Below are positions 34,185 to 44,774 of a stretch of DNA of 64,000 nucleotides, piece after piece. This DNA comes from Verticillium longisporum (lineage: Eukaryota > Ascomycota > Sordariomycetes > Glomerellales > Plectosphaerellaceae), in contig JAETXT010000010.1 in NCBI GenBank assembly GCA_019188255.1, forward strand, positions 806,001-870,000, read 5' to 3'. Both the position numbers and the translations under genes were made by a program. Every line of letters begins with the position of its first letter. Within the stretch, counting starts at the first letter, position 1. The notes beneath the pieces are model-generated. The model made no database searches and had not been told where the DNA came from. It worked only from the letters and a program-made list of their open reading frames with translations.

Positions 34185-35840
34185 TTAGGCAAGCAATTCC
34201 CTAGCAACAGCAGGCGAGTTGATGTACGCCATACCCTCCTTGCGGTATGTGTCGTCTTCAAGATAGTTTTCTGTAGCGTTCAAGACCATGTTGACCGGCT
34301 TGTCCAAGTCATACCGGGGCCACTTGGGCAAGGCCATGACGTCCGTCGCATTGTGACGACAGGCAGGGTTTGGGTCAAGGTTGTAGACGAATCTCACGTA
34401 CGCCTGTCCGATTGTGCGCGCCAGCTTGACGTGAGAGTCATGCGTGGGCGATGCGCCTAGCAGTCCGGAGATGTTTTGAAAGCTAAAGGCGACGTTGTCA
34501 AAGTGCTGCACGCCGTCGACCTCGGCGCGGTTCCAGAGTCGCTGGTCGAAGCGGTAACTGTAAACAGGCTGCGACTCCCCTATGGGCCCAGCATATAGCT
34601 CGCACATCTTGCGGCGACCGGAGATCATGACTAGGTCGCCACCGATATCTGCTCCTCGACGCCACTGTGAACCCCTCGACAAGGCGGGCAAGCGGCTGCA
34701 GTTGGTGATGGCGTGTGGCGGCGCATCGCAGGGGTCATCGGGATAAAGCTCGAGGAGTTTACGGATAGTTGGAGACGATAGTGAGTAGGATCGCCAGCTA
34801 GCGAATGCATTCTGGAGGTCCTTTGCTGTCTCGGGTCTCGGCGAGGTCGGCCTGAAGTTGATACCCTCGTCCGTGTTGTGTCCAATAAGCAGCGGGACCT
34901 TGACAAAGCTTCCTCCCGGCATCAGCTGGCTTGGGTATCCAGTCAAGAAGTCTCCGTCGATGAGCGGGTTCCATACTTGGCTGGGGCGGGCAGCGAAAAG
35001 AGCCTCCTGGCTCAGGCCGCGAAGGCACGCCAACTGGTTCGAGGCCGTCCAACACCCAACCGAGCGGGTCAGGTTCTCAACAGGAACGGTATAGTAAGGC
35101 AGGTTCTGCACCTGAGCGCCGGTCGGACCGCCACTTTCCATGATTGCGCCCCTATAGAGGCCATCATCGCGCCCGTCATAACTGAAGAGGTGGTAGGCGA
35201 TGCTCTGGGCTCCGGCACTTTCACCCCAAATAACGACGCGGTCGGGATCACCACCGAATGCGGCGATGTTTTCTTGGATCCAGTGGAGAGCAAGTCGCTG
35301 ATCGAGAAGACCGGCGTTGCTTGAACCTTCAGCCAACAACTGCGGCGTTTGCAGGAAGCCGTACATGTTGAGACGGTAGTTCATGGCGACAGCGATGACA
35401 GGTTGACCCATGTCTTGGCTGACCTTGACAATGCCAGACAGGTTGTACTGGGGATCGGCAATCGAGCCAGTGAAGAGGCCACCGCCAAAAATCCAAACGA
35501 GCACAGGAAGTGGCTTCTCATGTTTGCCGGATGGTCGAACGACATTGAGAGTGAGGCAGTCCTCGGACATGTCGAAGTTGCCGCGGTACTGCATGCAGCT
35601 GTATCCCTGTTTTGTCGCGTCTCGGACATCGGCGAAAGACTCATTGAGACTTTGTGGCCAACGCCATCTCAGATCCCCGATGGGAGGTTGAGCGAAAGGG
35701 ATGCCCAGGAAAGCATCTTGGTCCCAGGAAGAGAGGTGGGCGCCCTCATAGGTGCCGTTGACAGTTGCCGCGAGGGGTGCCTGTGCCACGACGGCCTCGC
35801 AACAGCAGAGGACCGCCCACAGAAAAGATCGGACATGCAT
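34185..35840 (-). CDS. Secreted type-B carboxylesterase/lipase
   Basis: Alpha/beta-hydrolase of 551 aa in one exon. A signal peptide (MHVRSFLWAVLCCCEAVVAQ) suggests secretion. Family marks are FLGIPFAQPPIGDLRW, the EDCLTLNV motif, the oxyanion-hole segment FGGGLFTG and the nucleophile elbow GESAG with Ser208. The acidic residue is probably in NTDEGINF and the His in VQHFDNV. Many NxS/T sites are present, as in secreted lipases. I start at 35840 because this ATG begins the signal peptide; the open frame upstream is in the promoter. The true substrate could be a lipid, a plant ester or a xenobiotic ester. Confidence 0.92.
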   Translation of the reverse strand: MHVRSFLWAVLCCCEAVVAQAPLAATVNGTYEGAHLSSWDQDAFLGIPFAQPPIGDLRWRWPQSLNESFADVRDATKQGYSCMQYRGNFDMSEDCLTLNVVRPSGKHEKPLPVLVWIFGGGLFTGSIADPQYNLSGIVKVSQDMGQPVIAVAMNYRLNMYGFLQTPQLLAEGSSNAGLLDQRLALHWIQENIAAFGGDPDRVVIWGESAGAQSIAYHLFSYDGRDDGLYRGAIMESGGPTGAQVQNLPYYTVPVENLTRSVGCWTASNQLACLRGLSQEALFAARPSQVWNPLIDGDFLTGYPSQLMPGGSFVKVPLLIGHNTDEGINFRPTSPRPETAKDLQNAFASWRSYSLSSPTIRKLLELYPDDPCDAPPHAITNCSRLPALSRGSQWRRGADIGGDLVMISGRRKMCELYAGPIGESQPVYSYRFDQRLWNRAEVDGVQHFDNVAFSFQNISGLLGASPTHDSHVKLARTIGQAYVRFVYNLDPNPACRHNATDVMALPKWPRYDLDKPVNMVLNATENYLEDDTYRKEGMAYINSPAVARELLA

Positions 35841-36627
35841 TCGGAGTCGGCTCAAAAAGTCTGCAGGTCGAGAGTGCCAGAGGAATGAGGCCAAGCAGGC
35901 CGCCTCGCAGGTGACGACTTCACGCCGCTCATATACCCCGAGCCCTGCCTTGCATTCTCCTTTGGTCCGACTTTTTAATATCGAAGGGTAGGCATCATGT
36001 CCAGCGGTCTTTGTCTTCCATGTCGAGGTGATTGGAGGAATTTCCCACGACCGGGGTCTCAACAACGCGGAAAGACAGACGATGAAGCAACCCCAGCAAG
36101 ATGCACTGTAGGGGATTGCCGATCCAGGCCCCGCGTCCGACAGGGGCGGGTCCTGGGGTACGAGGGCTCGACGCTGAGTGGCCGAGGTCGGGCTCAGGAG
36201 AAAGGCAGCATTAGAAGACGGACGGAAATATGAAGACCTGGCCAGGTAGGTACGTTACGGAAGAAATGAGATAAGGTCCTCTTGTTGTTGAAGTAGAGTT
36301 TGTACAGAAGTCGGGGTGGAAGCTGCATTGCAGTGAGGGAGCCATCGGCTTCACCTGCGCCTTCGTTCGCTGAGTCAGCGCTGCCCCTTCAGGTCGGCTC
36401 AAGCTCGGCTGGCCGTCGGCTGCTGAACAATTGCAGCTCACTCATTTGACGTCAGCCGGGCAGGGCAGAGCAAAGAGATTCTTGCAATTGGTCTTGCAGC
36501 GCCTGCAGCGCCTGAAGCTCCCCGAAAGCGATACCTCACGCCACGATTCCAACAACCTGCATCACCCCAGCGCCTCCCCTCACGATATCCCATCTCCCAC
36601 TGAACGCGAACGACGTCCAGAGTCAAC
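35841..36627. other. Shared divergent upstream region of esterase and BolA-like genes
   Basis: Nearly 800 bp without a gene; it contains both promoters. The last 150 bp have the CT-rich look of a leader for the BolA-like gene. Confidence 0.55.
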
Positions 36628-37080
36628 ATGATCTGCCGCCTCTGCCAACGCGCCCTGGCGCAGACGAAGCCCTCGCCGTCCCATATCCTCCGCGCCGCAC
36701 CCTCGTTCCGCGCTCTCCCAACACTCTCCCAGTCGCAAGTCCTCCGCACCGCCCAAAGACAGCCCTTCTGCCTCGCGCCCCAGGCTCGTCACTACTCCCA
36801 AGCCAGCGCTGCCGCTGCCGCGCCGCCGGCACTCGAGAAGCCCGACTACCTCGATGAGGCCGAGGCCTGGATCTGGGACACGCTCGTAGCCGAGTTTGCG
36901 CCCCTCGAGCTCAACGTTCGCGACGTCTCCGGCGGATGCGGCTCCATGTACTCGATCGACATCACGTCGGCGCACTTCCGCGGCGCCAACATGCTCAAGC
37001 AGCAGAGGATGGTGAACAAGGCGCTGGGCGACAAGGTGAAGCAGTGGCACGGTGTGCAGCTGCGGACCAAGGCGCCGTAA
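36628..37080 (+). CDS. BOL3: Mitochondrial BolA-like protein (BolA3 type)
   Basis: Small mitochondrial iron-sulfur assembly factor of 150 aa in one exon. The first 60-65 residues are Arg/Ser/Gln-rich without acidic residues, a mitochondrial presequence. The BolA domain begins at FAPLELNVRDVSGGCGSMYS, whose SGGCGSMY signature separates BolA3-type from BolA1/BolA2-type proteins. The helix-turn-helix part QQRMVNKALGDKVKQWHG carries the invariant His near the end. The known role of yeast Bol3 and human BOLA3 is transfer of 4Fe-4S clusters to certain mitochondrial enzymes. The gene is complete and ends LRTKAP. Confidence 0.92.
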   Translation: MICRLCQRALAQTKPSPSHILRAAPSFRALPTLSQSQVLRTAQRQPFCLAPQARHYSQASAAAAAPPALEKPDYLDEAEAWIWDTLVAEFAPLELNVRDVSGGCGSMYSIDITSAHFRGANMLKQQRMVNKALGDKVKQWHGVQLRTKAP

Positions 37081-37514
37081 GAGCCTGATGCTCGGAGGTC
37101 GGCGGTGGAGAGGAAATGTACGAAAAGTGTATACTGCGCGGCTGTCTATGGCTGGGGAACCTGTACAACAGAACATAAAACTGCACTGCTGGAGCGGAGC
37201 TCGGGGCCTGACTAGACGTAATCATGGCATGTGGCAGGCGAAAGGATGGATTGCAATCTGATCGATATGCAAAGCTAGAGGCAAATCGGTAAAGAAACGC
37301 TGCCAGCGACGAAACAAGAGGTGGTAGGGCTGCTGCTAAGCTAGATACACATAAACGAGAACGGTATGAAAGCTCAATACAATGCTCCCTTACACATTAG
37401 AATACAAACTACAGATTCAATACTCGAGCCAATCACCACCACCACCACGAGTTCCGGCGCCCTTTTCCCCACCAACAACCTCAAGTTAACTCACCACCAA
37501 AAAGAAAATCAAAA
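37081..37514. other. Region between BolA-like gene and 5S rRNA gene
   Basis: BolA 3' UTR and flank; nothing else seen. The A-rich tract just before 37515 is the terminator of the minus-strand 5S gene. Confidence 0.6.
37509..37514 (-). terminator. Pol III terminator of the 5S gene
   Basis: A run of A on the plus strand (T on the minus strand) directly follows the 3' end of the 5S gene, with a second T-run shortly after. Confidence 0.7.
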
Positions 37515-37633
37515 ACATACAACATCAGGGATTCGCTGGTGGTCACCCACCCAACTACTAGTCCGACCCTTACTGGCTTATCTATGGGAGAGCGGACGGG
37601 ATCCCGAGTTCTCCAGTAGGTATGGTCGTATGT
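37515..37633 (-). rRNA. 5S ribosomal RNA gene, intact
   Basis: On the minus strand it starts ACATACGACCATACC and ends GTTGTATGT, 119 nt. The internal control region with CGGATCCCG-like and AGTAGTTGGGTGGGTGACC-like segments matches the fungal 5S type with GGATCCCGTCCGCTC. A TTTTT run follows directly on the minus strand as Pol III terminator. Isolated single 5S genes are normal in filamentous ascomycetes. The halves at 13515-13572 and 22078-22144 align to this copy. Confidence 0.93.
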
Positions 37634-38906
37634 GCTGGAAACAGAGGTTACCCAAACCCATGTCGTGATGTTGGAGACCATCTCGAGGCCATGTTAGACC
37701 TGTACCTGTCAATCAGCATCCGTACGACCCAATCTCTCAAGTCCCAGCTTCAAATTGAATATGCCACATCCGTCTCTATAACGACTCAATCAAGCTAGAA
37801 TGAATACTGGTTGTTGTTGCATTTACGCACAAGTGGCTTCGAAGCGACAAAGTGAACGTTGGGCATCTCTCCCCAGGGCTAGAGGCGTTGATTGATCTGC
37901 TGCTTGCCCCTCATTCCAGTGGCGGCAAGTCTCGGCTCACCGCAGTGTAACAGGCAGCACCCGTTTTTGGGGGCCAAGGTACGAGCAAAAGCGAGAGGCA
38001 TGGCATAATGGGGGTCCAGGAGAAGAGACACGAAGGACAAAAAAGATAGGCTACCTTACATGACAATGCAGTCTACGGTCGGCAAGCCACCATCTCACTG
38101 TACACATTCCCCGCCAAGTACGTCGTACCAAGTCATTGATCGTGGCCGATTCCAAGCGGTGGGTGATGCCCAAAACAGGTCATCCGTGCCCCTTCCAGCC
38201 AATGCGGGGGGTTGCCGTTCCCCGCCCCAAGATGCAAAAGCTGGGGAAGAAGGAACGTTCCGAGCTTCAAGGTCCCGTGCCTGCCACTGACGTTGCGTTG
38301 CGTTTTGTTCAAGGCAATGACCCATTTCCAGTCTTTGTGCCCCGCGCGAATCCGCGCCCTGCGCCTTCCGTGTCGGATGTTTCATCGGACCTGCCCACCG
38401 GTCGTATAAGTTGGCCTGGCGCCCTTGGTTGATCGCATTCTTACTTTCCTTTCCCTCAATCCCCTACCTACAGGTTCTGGCTCTGCGTCACGATCTTCGA
38501 AAGTCCACCGAAGCGTCACCGAGTCCGTCCGTATTCAGTACAATTGGCCCTCTGAGAGAAAGCCCCCTCGTGCCAAGACATCAAGACATCAAGCCACCAG
38601 GCACATGCTTCACTTCCCTCACTCCCACCCCTGCTCGTTCTCTCAACCCCCACACCACGTTCCGTATCCGTAAGGTGCTGGCTGCCACGGCCGTATCGGA
38701 CAACTTGAGCTATGCCCTTCCGACCTTTACCCCGCGGGTCCGTCCTGCGCAGCCTGCCAAGGCCCTCGCCAGCGGGCGCTGGGCAGAGTTTCGGCCGAGG
38801 GTCTATCAAGGGTGTATCGACCTCCGCCACCCGATCGACTTCACAATCTGGATCCCGTCACTTGGCACCTTCCTCCATACCCGCACCCCTACAGCGCGGC
38901 ATCCTC
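37634..38906. promoter_or_regulatory. Upstream region of the ThDP enzyme gene
   Basis: No separate gene. A possible TATA element, TATAAG, lies at 38405-38410. Between 38712 and 38906 the frame is open and continuous with the downstream gene. Confidence 0.5.
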
Positions 38907-40904
38907 ATGGGGGAGGATAATACCAGGCGTTTTGCGGTCGAGCAGTTCAGGAACTATGCCTCGACAGCACCAGCCGCCATGTACACTGCTTCTTTTGCCT
39001 TCTTCGAAGCGCTCTGGGATGCAGGTGTCACACATTGTTTTGTAAACCTAGGCTCCGATCACCCAAGCATCATTGAAGCCATGGTGAAAGGCCAGCGCGA
39101 GAAAAAGGGCCGGTTCCCGCGTATGATTACCTGTCCCAATGAGGTAGGTCATCCATGCTGCCGCCATTCTAGTTAGCGCCGTGTCGCACTAACACGTGGT
39201 CAAGATGGTGGCCATGTCCATGGCCGACGGCTACGCCAGGCTGACGGGCAAACCTCAATGTGTTATTGTCCACGTTGATGTCGGAACCCAGGGCCTCGGC
39301 GCTGCTGTACACAACTCTTCCACGGGCCGAGCCCCAGTCTTTGTTTTCGCCGGTCTCTCTCCATTTACCTTGGAGGGCGAGCTCCGAGGCAGTCGGACCG
39401 AGTGTATGTGCGCCAATTTCCCCTGCAGATAACGTGGGATCGAGGCTGACAACGGCAAGATATCCATTGGATCCAGGATGTGCCCGATCAGAAGCAGATT
39501 CTCGCGCAGTACTGTCGCTACTCGGGCGAAGTCAAGACTGGCACTAATGTGAAACAAATGGTGAACCGCGCTCTGCAATTCTCCAAGTCGGACCCTCAGG
39601 GGCCAGTCTATCTCTGCGGCGCCAGGGAAGTCATGGAGGCTGAAATTGAGCCATATTCCATCCCGCAGGAAGAATGGGATCCAGTTGAGCTCGGCGGCCT
39701 GCCGTCAAAGGCCGTGGACAAGATTGCCGAAGCGCTGGCCGGCGCCAAGGAACCGCTAATCATCACTGGCTACGGCGGCAGGGATCACAAGTTCCCCAGC
39801 GCACTGGTTGAGCTGGCCAATGCAGTCAAGGGTCTGCGAGTTCTGGACACTGGCGGAAGCGACATGTGTTTCCCTGCAGACCATCCCGCATGGCTCGGCC
39901 TCAGGTTTGGATCCGACGAGGCAATCAAGACGGCCGATGTCATACTTGTCCTGAACTGCGACGTGCCCTGGGTCAACTCGCTGTGTCACCCGCGCCAAGA
40001 TGCGAGGGTTTTCCACGTTGACGTTGATCCGTTGAAACAGCAAATGCCTGTTTTCTACATCAAGGCCGAGTCGAGGTACCGCGCAGACAGCCTGGCCGCC
40101 GTTGGTCAGATCACAGATCAGCTCAAGTCAGACAAATTGGCGTCTTTGCTCAACACCAAGGAAGCCGAGACCCGTGGCATGCAGTTGCAGCAATCTTACG
40201 AGCGACGGCTAGCCACGATTCAGGCAAAGACGAAGCCCTCGGAAGATGGAGAGTTTGGCACTGGTCACCTCTGCCGAGAGCTACGCCGTCTCTGCCCTGA
40301 CGACACCATTTGGGCGATCGAAGCGGTGACCAACACTGGCTTTGTGCATGACAACATTCAGCCAGTACACCCTGGGTCGTGGATCAACTGTGGTGGCGGC
40401 GGTCTAGGATGGTCTGGCGGAGGAGCGCTGGGCATTAAACTGGCGAGTGACGCTGAGAATGGCGGCAAGGGCAAGTTTGTGGTCCAGATTGTGGGCGACG
40501 GTACCTTCTTGTTCTCGGTCCCAGGAAGCGTCTACTGGATTGCGAAGCGGTACAACATTCCAATCTTGACCATCGTCTTGAACAACAAAGGTGAGTGCGA
40601 TAAGGCTAGTGGGAGCCGAGATGCAGGTACTGACGCAGTGACAGGTTGGAACGCACCACGGCGGTCGCTTCTGCTCGTTCATCCCGACGGCGCTGGCGCT
40701 AAGGCATCGAATGAGGAGATCAACATTTCCTTTGACCCATCGCCTGACTATGCAGGCATTGCCAAGGCAGCGGCGGGTGGTGACCTGATGGCTGCGAGGG
40801 TGGGCCATGTGGAGGAACTCGAGGGCATGTTGAAGAAGGCGATTCAGACAGTCCAGGGAGGACAATCGGCTGTTCTCGACGTTAAGGTTACGAGTGGCTG
40901 TTGA
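38907..40904 (+). CDS. Acetolactate synthase-like thiamine-diphosphate enzyme
   Basis: ThDP-dependent enzyme of 608 aa from the ATG at 38907. The N-terminal Pyr domain shows VNLGSDHPS and the catalytic Glu in CPNE, directly at intron 1. The PP domain has VGDG and, about 30 residues on, LNN, the ThDP/Mg motif. Introns: 39144-39204 (phase 0), 39404-39459 (phase 1), 40591-40644 (phase 1). The last is 54 nt without a stop, so retention would stay in frame. The start is uncertain. An upstream in-frame ATG at 38712 adds an Arg/Ser-rich, acid-free leader that could target mitochondria; a later ATG at 38979 (MYTASFAFFEAL) has a strong GCCGCCATG context. It is not the anabolic Ilv2 enzyme by sequence; the related fungal group has no firmly known substrate. 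Confidence 0.88.
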
Positions 40905-41625
40905 GCGAACGAGCAGAAGCCGCAGGAGAGCGATGATTGTCACCATGCGAAGAGGGGCTTCGGGCCCAAATACTGCCGTACATGGATGCCGTTCATGAAG
41001 CGGACATTTTTTGTTTGCGCCTTTCTGAGTGTGGGCACACATGTGCATGCCATGTATATGTGTACATCAGGTACCTTAATGACGGGAACCTGGCGCCGCG
41101 CCGTTTCTGACCCATCGTGGAGCCAGCCCGAGGTGCGAGCCACGTCGACTCGCATCCGACGTGTCTAGACCCAGTCTGACAAGTCGTGTTCGAGGGACAT
41201 CGTGACCTCGTGCGCAGACGACACGAGGAGGGGCAGGTCGAACCTGAGGACCAGGTTGAAAGCTGCACAGCTCGTGTCTGCAGTTCAAAGCCCCATCCAT
41301 CTTGCTCACTGCTTCTGCCTTTTGAAATGGGTTCGAGACTGGCGGAGTAGGAGAAATGGTTGTGAGCTACGTTTTTCGCGAGCATTTGGGGGCCGACGAG
41401 AGAAACAGCCGCATGGACAATCGTCCGAAGTCAGAGGCTTGGTCCCTGTAGGTAGGGCCTGGCATGGCCCCTGTAGGCCTGATGTCCTTCTGAACCCTGG
41501 CGCCCCGCCATAACGTTCGGTGTCAAGCGACGTGGTTGCGTGGGCATGCACCAGTGGGAAAGCGCGCCATGGGAGAGGGGGCACGTTAGGGACATATTCG
41601 GAGCACTGCCGCTGTTCAATTCGGG

Positions 41626-41676
41626 GGAGTGGGGAGTGGAGAGTGGGGAGGGGAGGGGAGGGGAGGGGAGGGGAGG
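41626..41676 (+). repeat. GGGGA tandem repeat with G-quadruplex potential
   Basis: Six or more GGGG runs separated by one to three bases on the plus strand. This satisfies the usual quadruplex pattern. It lies about 1.6 kb before the cyclin ATG. Confidence 0.85.
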
Positions 41677-43212
41677 CTCGTTGGAGCCGTTGGAGCTCGA
41701 GGAAAACGAGGAAACGAGGAAGGTCCAGGCAGGAAGGAGCAAAACGGTCACCGGGCCTTCTTTCCCTGCCAGCACGCCGTCGGCACCATTATCTTAGGCT
41801 GCTGGGAGGGGAGGCCGGGCAAATCACATTAAATAAGAGATTAGGGCCTCGGTCTTTCCCCTCTTCCATCTGAATCGGGTCTCGTCCTGCTGCTCTTTCT
41901 CCTATGAAACCAGCCAGCATCGCCAACTCTTCCTTCCACGTTCAACAGAGAGGCCCTCAACGATCCATCCCCACACGGGACTCCGCCATTGACCTGCCAT
42001 CGTAGCGTTCGTTGCCCTGGGGGCACTTTGCATGCTACCTTTTACGACCCTTAGCTGGTGATCGACAGCATTCGCCACGCCTTTTGTTGTGGTTCCTGCA
42101 TCTCACCAACCTGCCTTGCCTAGCTAGGTATTGAGCGGCGATACCGATATGGCGATCAGGCAAACGACCTAATCGGACCACACGACATTTCGATTGACAA
42201 GGGCGAAACCCGAACGGAGCTCTCTCTCTCTCTCTCTCCATTTTCGCAAATCAACGTTCTACGCCTAGCAACCACGCAGCTTCTGGTACCACAACGATCA
42301 GAGTAGCCAATCTATCGCAAAGTAGGCATTGTCATCGGTGCCTGTTGAATGAATAGCCAGGCAGGCGACAACGTTTCGGTTATCAAAGGACCATTATTCG
42401 CGTATGCCGCCACCCCGCCCGCTCTCCCACCACACGCCAACCTTCATCCCCTCACACGTTTGCTCGGCTTGGTTCGAGACCTCGCCTCAAGGCCTTTTGC
42501 CAACGCCTCCCGGCTTGCATCTGCGCGGCACCTCTGCACTCGTGCACCTGTGCACCTGGCCTGCAGCGGCGTAACCGTCTGGTGCTCTTCCACCCACCGC
42601 CGTTGCCGATCAGTTCCCATCTGCGCATCTTTGCCACAGGCCCACCATCTTGTATGTGCACCTTGAGTTGAATTGCCTTTTTTAAATGTCTGCCATGAGG
42701 GGGAAAATTGGGGGATCAACACAACCCCGAGAGAACTTGCAGCTGATCGTAGCCCCGCACAAGCTCGCTCGACCCACGGACAGCCGACTTCGTTCAAGCC
42801 GTGCCCCCCACCACGCCAGCCCTGGCATGCAAGACGGTCGAGACCAGCCTGCGAGAAGCCTGTCACCGCCGCAGGGACAACCACATACACCAAGAGCTCC
42901 ACTGACCCGAGCCTTATCTTCTCACTACTACAGCATTTTTAACCACGCCATTAGCCGTTCTCTGCCATAAGAACGTTCCACTTCACACCATTATCCCCGG
43001 AAAACGTCGTCGCCTCTTCCTGCTCTTAGCAGCTGAGTTTGTCGCCATTGCAGCGTCTGACCCTATTTGCCACGCTTCTACGAGCCAGCGCATGTCTGAG
43101 CCATCCGGAATCACTTTTTCTGAACAACATCCCCGCAAACCAGACCGAGGCACGCGCACGAGACCGAAAGACGGCAGCCTGGCAAGCCTGAGCTGAGCTT
43201 GAGCTTGAGAAC

Positions 43213-43305
43213 ATGACCGCTGCCTCCCTCCGTGCCATCATCAACCATATCAACGAGCTTCCTTGGGCTCGTCTTCAGCCGCCAGCAAGCGCACCCGCAG
43301 GATAG
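43213..43305 (+). CDS. Possible upstream ORF of the cyclin gene (30 codons)
   Basis: ATG in good context (GAACATGACC) opens a 30-codon frame, MTAASLRAIINHINELPW to SAPAG, which stops at 43303-43305, 11 nt before the proposed cyclin ATG in another frame. It could reduce cyclin translation. It might instead be the true first exon if an unseen intron exists. Confidence 0.4.
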   Translation: MTAASLRAIINHINELPWARLQPPASAPAG

Positions 43306-43316
43306 ATCCGCGCATC

Positions 43317-44323
43317 ATGTCCTCCCACGGTGATGCGGTCCCGGAAGCATCGTGCGACTCTGGTTCGAGCGACGTCCCCGAGCTTCCTCCCCCGCCGAAC
43401 CCTGCCTCCGATCCCAGTCTTCTGACGGGCGATCACGAGGACGACAATCCACGATCGCCGCCGCCGCTACACGATGATATATTCAAAATCTCACCAAGGT
43501 CAGCCCTGAAGCTGCTTAGTTCCGGCGTCGAGGCTCTAAGGCGCATAACTGGCGATATCCCGCCTACGCCACCCCCCACGAGTCCGACTCTGCCTCACAT
43601 GCGAGGCATTCAGTTCGAAAAAGATAGCATCATACGGTCAAATTCGGAGAAGAATCTGCTACGCATGCGCCAGCAGGCCGAGGCTGCTGCCCTCGCGGCT
43701 CGTGAAGAGACTTCGGCGCCGCAGCCGATTGACGGTGTTCACCTTCGGCCAAGCTCCACCCCATCGCCTCACGGCCAGCAGCAGCATGAGCCGTACATCA
43801 TAATCGGCGAGAATTCACAGCCATTGAACCTCCAGCACGGCGCCATAACGCGAAAGTTTTACTCCAAAAACCGCCACCGATCAGCATCGAGGACTATCTT
43901 GCGCGTTTACACCGGTTTTGTCCCATGAGTACCGCGGTGTACCTGGCTACAAGCCTGTACATCCATCGTCTCGCGGTCGATGAACGAGCGATACCTGTGA
44001 CACGTAGGAATTGCCACAGGTTAGTTCTCGCGGGATTGCGCGTCGCCATGAAGGCGCTCGAAGACCTCAGCTATGCGCACGGCAAGATGGCCAAGGTTGG
44101 TGGCGTCAGCGAAGTCGAATTGGCCCGATTGGAAATCAGCTTTTGCTTTCTGGCCAATTTCGAACTGGTTGTCAGAGAGGACGCGTTGCAGAAGCACGCT
44201 GATGTGCTCCGAGAGGGAACATCGTTCCATGTCCTTCGCCAGGGCGTTCCGACCCTGACGCTCAACCGAAGGCCCAAGGAAAGAGTACTCACCGCCGAGG
44301 GCAAAGAGAATGAAGTAAAGTAA
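43317..44323 (+). CDS. PHO80/PREG-like cyclin, with one apparent frame break
   Basis: Cyclin partner of a Pho85-type kinase, probably in phosphate sensing. The N-terminal half is acidic and Pro-rich (SSDVPELPPPP, DDIFKISPRSALKLL) and leads to TRKFYSKNR. The cyclin box follows: ISIEDYLARLHRFC, STAVYLATSLYIHRLAV, NCHRLVLAGLRVAMK and KVGGVSEVELARLE. The frame is lost by one base near 43873: the first frame ends in HRSASRT, while one extra C would give RPPISIEDYL. The second half is open to 44323. About 335 aa result when the parts are read as one protein. Both halves look under selection, so an assembly error in a C run is likelier than a dead gene. The start at 43317 is the first ATG of this frame after the upstream ORF. 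Confidence 0.85.
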
Positions 44324-44774
44324 AGAGAGCCCTGCGAATCACCGTTGACTTCTCATTGGTGCACTTGTCGGTTGTTTAGTAGCATAATGGTCGCCGCCAT
44401 GGCACTCGCTGCATTCTCGCATGAAGCGAAATGGCGTTGGCCGCGTGAGGGGGCCACTAGGTCGGTGGGGATATCTAGTTCTTTATGCATTTCGATACCC
44501 GGCGTTGGGCACATTTGCTTCGATCTCGCGTTGCCAACATGCTGGCAGCCGGCAAACTGTTTGCATAGCATAGCATTGCCTCGGTCATTGTATAGCCAGG
44601 TTAGCAATAACATTTGAGGCTTCCGTACATGTCGGCGACGTGAATGAAATTGGAAAAGACATGGCAAGCACTGTATTTGGCATGATAGGGTCGATGTGTC
44701 ATCTTGACCTCATATATATGGCTCTTCTCAACCCTTTTTAGATACACACGTAAAAGTCATCCTGTGCCGATAGT
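44324..44774. other. Region between convergent cyclin and RING-like genes
   Basis: 3' UTRs only; nothing else recognised. Confidence 0.6.

Larger units (their letters stand above)
40905..43316. other. Long noncoding region and leader before the cyclin gene
   Basis: 2.4 kb without a convincing gene. It includes a G-rich repeat (41626-41676), a CT microsatellite (about 42221-42239) and a CT-rich stretch from about 42.4 kb that looks like a long 5' leader. A short upstream ORF (43213-43305) is listed separately. Confidence 0.55.
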
